Assembly (NCBI GenBank): GCA_947306745.1
Contig: CAMZHH010000008.1
Coordinates: 1 to 38,819, forward strand
Reading direction: 5' to 3'
DNA length: 38,819 nt
Origin: an uncultured Candidatus Saccharibacteria bacterium
GTDB lineage: Bacteria > Patescibacteriota > Saccharimonadia > Saccharimonadales > Saccharimonadaceae
In this document: in pieces, positions 37,522-38,819 of the stretch
Layout: each line of letters opens with the position of its first letter
How positions within the stretch are numbered: position 1 is the stretch's first letter
The notes under the pieces: generated by a model
Database searches by the model: none
The model's input: only the letters and a program-made list of their open reading frames with translations
Told to the model about the DNA's origin: nothing
Program-made: the position numbers and the translations under genes

Positions 37522-38604
37522 CTAATTTGGCCGTTTTGACACTTTGTAGGCGAGATTCTCGACGGAGAAATAAATTGGAAATCCGATTACAAAAGTTACG
37601 ATGCCGAACTGATCGCCTCTTCCCATTATGCTAGCGAAGGCAAATATGTTAAAAACGAACGTATTTAATACGACTAAATACATAGTGGTTGGCACATGAT
37701 ATCGATTGAGCAAATCGTATTGAATTGCGCCACCGATAAATGCGCTAATCGCCATAGCTAGTAATTGTCCAAACATATTGCCATATATCAACAGCGGCAA
37801 GGCGATAATAATACGTAATGCTAAGGTTGGAAAAATACTAAGCATAGTAAAAAGAAAGCGTTGTGTGGACGGCACGATATTACGATGACATTTCTTGCCA
37901 CCCTGATGCATAAATAGAATGGCTGCGGTTAAGACGCCGATATTCAAGAATGTGAAGATTAATTTAAGCGCAGCGGACGGCGTGGTAATTGTCATAACGA
38001 AGATGACTGCGGAGAGGAGTTGTAGTACACCGGAAATAATTAGTTTAGAACGGAGTTCGCTATTAAATTCATCAACGAGTTTGGCACGTTCCGGCAAAGG
38101 GTTTTCGTCGCTGATGCGCTTTTTCCATAGAGCATCGTCGACTTTATCGTACTGTTCTAGGCGGTCTGGATAAATCTTCTGCAGGTTGGCCTTGAAATTT
38201 TCATTAATACGCTGCTCCTTGATTTTTTCTGGATCGACTTCTTGCGCGTGGCTGAGTTCTTCTTCGAGCTTCTTCTTTTCTTCAGCTTCGCGCTTAGCCT
38301 TTTCGCGTTCGGCTTCGGCTTCACGTTTGGCTTTTAGCTCGTGCTCTTTCTGGGCGCGCGCAGCCATCTCGGCTTCAAAATCTTTATTAACTTGAATTTT
38401 TGGCTTAGTCTTATCGGCTTGAATAATATTTTGTTTTGCGGTGTGCTGCTCGATTGCTGGCGTCGAGTCGTCTTCGGCAAGCTGATACATGGAGCGTGAG
38501 GCGCGCATGGATTCGGTTTGATGCTCGTCCTCTAGCTGGGCGGCCGTCTTCTCTTCTAATTCTTCTGGTTCAGGGCCAGATAAAAATCCACTCGTATGCG
38601 CCAT
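37522..38604 (-). CDS. Membrane protein with a long charged cytoplasmic N-terminus
   Basis: A 360-residue protein. Residues 1-190 are hydrophilic, with a long Glu/Lys/Ala coiled coil (about 80-125, HELKAKREAEAEREKAKREA). Residues 195-350 hold about five or six membrane helices (LIISGVLQLLSAVIFVMTIT; LIFTFLNIGVLTAAILFMHQ; FVFNIFAFASIMG). The N-terminal part is shared with the neighbouring 133-residue protein. A TAAAAT box ends 9 nt before the ATG without Shine-Dalgarno. No known family. Confidence 0.7.
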   Translation of the reverse strand: MAHTSGFLSGPEPEELEEKTAAQLEDEHQTESMRASRSMYQLAEDDSTPAIEQHTAKQNIIQADKTKPKIQVNKDFEAEMAARAQKEHELKAKREAEAEREKAKREAEEKKKLEEELSHAQEVDPEKIKEQRINENFKANLQKIYPDRLEQYDKVDDALWKKRISDENPLPERAKLVDEFNSELRSKLIISGVLQLLSAVIFVMTITTPSAALKLIFTFLNIGVLTAAILFMHQGGKKCHRNIVPSTQRFLFTMLSIFPTLALRIIIALPLLIYGNMFGQLLAMAISAFIGGAIQYDLLNRYHVPTTMYLVVLNTFVFNIFAFASIMGRGDQFGIVTFVIGFPIYFSVENLAYKVSKRPN

Positions 38605-38623
38605 ATTGCTTATATTTTAACAC

Positions 38624-38653
38624 CAAAAAAGCGACCCGTTTGATTGGGCCGCT
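38624..38653 (-). terminator. Terminator of rplL
   Basis: On the minus strand AGCGGCCC, an 8-nt loop, GGGTCGCT (one mismatch), then six T, 38 nt behind the rplL stop. Confidence 0.85.
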
Positions 38654-38690
38654 GATTTGTAACAATTTCTGACTATAGATTTGATAGAAC

Positions 38691-38819
38691 TTAAGCGAGT
38701 TCGACAGTTGCGCCGGCGTCTTCGAGAGCCTTCTTGAGGGCTTCTGCTTCGTCCTTAGCAACCTTTTCCTTAACGGTAGCTGGAGCACCATCAACGATAG
38801 CCTTAGCTTCGCCAAGACC
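38691..38819 (-). CDS. rplL: Ribosomal protein L7/L12, C-terminal end (partial)
   Basis: The last 42 codons of bL12, entering from the right edge: [20 protein letters not shown] and [19 protein letters not shown]. This is the conserved C-terminal domain that binds translation factors. Normal ending, followed by a strong terminator. The 5' part, and probably rplJ, lie outside the window. Confidence 0.97.
   Translation of the reverse strand, partial: GLGEAKAIVDGAPATVKEKVAKDEAEALKKALEDAGATVELA

Noticed and set aside
1-38819. Alternative genetic code (UGA as Gly, as in related candidate phyla)
   Set aside because: Genes such as gatD, murT and the DUF1653 gene end at TGA in the expected place, and conserved proteins have no internal TGA at Gly positions. 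Standard code fits.
1-38819. CRISPR arrays, insertion sequences or prophage genes
   Set aside because: No regularly spaced repeats, transposase motifs or phage structural genes were seen on either strand.

Overview
The window looks like a chromosomal segment of a Candidatus Saccharibacteria (TM7/Patescibacteria) genome. This is inferred from the gene set and protein style, not from an rRNA. The clues are moderate AT content, very tight gene packing with many 1-13 nt overlaps, the standard genetic code, a VirB2/TrbC-like protein carrying an 'ARDNEAQVAKAK' segment, Gram-positive-type lipid II amidation genes (murT/gatD), a PxTG-like C-terminal anchor, many small secreted or membrane proteins of unknown function, and informational proteins with reduced zinc-binding modules. 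About 40 protein genes, one tRNA and one candidate small RNA can be supported.

Layout. 1-4.0 kb is an accessory-looking region: an AT-rich partial gene, a pectinacetylesterase-like hydrolase and its TetR regulator, a streptogramin/chloramphenicol-type hexapeptide acetyltransferase, and a Sel1-repeat protein with an FtsK-gamma-like tail. 4.0-10.4 kb holds surface and envelope genes: a VirB2-like/C39-like cysteine protease fusion, a membrane J-domain protein, an APC permease with a LicC-like nucleotidyltransferase, and an SDR dehydrogenase. 10.4-16.5 kb is a cell-wall block: CapA, and on the opposite strand an overlapping five-gene operon ABC ATPase - ABC-2 permease - MurT - GatD - ATP-grasp ligase. 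16.6-18.8 kb carries a cutinase-like exported hydrolase, a C-ending-codon small gene, and a non-coding stretch with a consensus promoter and a hairpin that may encode a small RNA.

18.8-24.1 kb has the nucleotide/DNA-repair operon tdk-tmk-ung plus a LURP-one-like gene, then a PP2C phosphatase and hisS. 24.1-27.4 kb has secreted and low-complexity proteins, tRNA-Phe and a SIMPL-domain protein. 27.6-34.8 kb is housekeeping: glyA, DUF1653, a mini-pyrophosphatase, recR, ybaB, a GT-C-like membrane protein, dnaB and dnaX. 34.8-38.8 kb has small membrane proteins, aqpZ, a Patescibacteria-style conserved protein, a pair of tandem paralogues, and the 3' end of rplL.

Two themes run through the window. 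First, at least nine genes have a -10 hexamer ending only 6-7 nt before the start codon and no Shine-Dalgarno sequence, which points to leaderless mRNAs. A second class has TTGACT-17-TATAAT promoters, mostly with strong Shine-Dalgarno leaders. Second, RecR, DnaX and MurT all lack or have lost their family's cysteine zinc module. Two genes (Sel1 at 2.85 kb, VirB2-protease at 5.5 kb) need a one-base correction in a homopolymer to read through.
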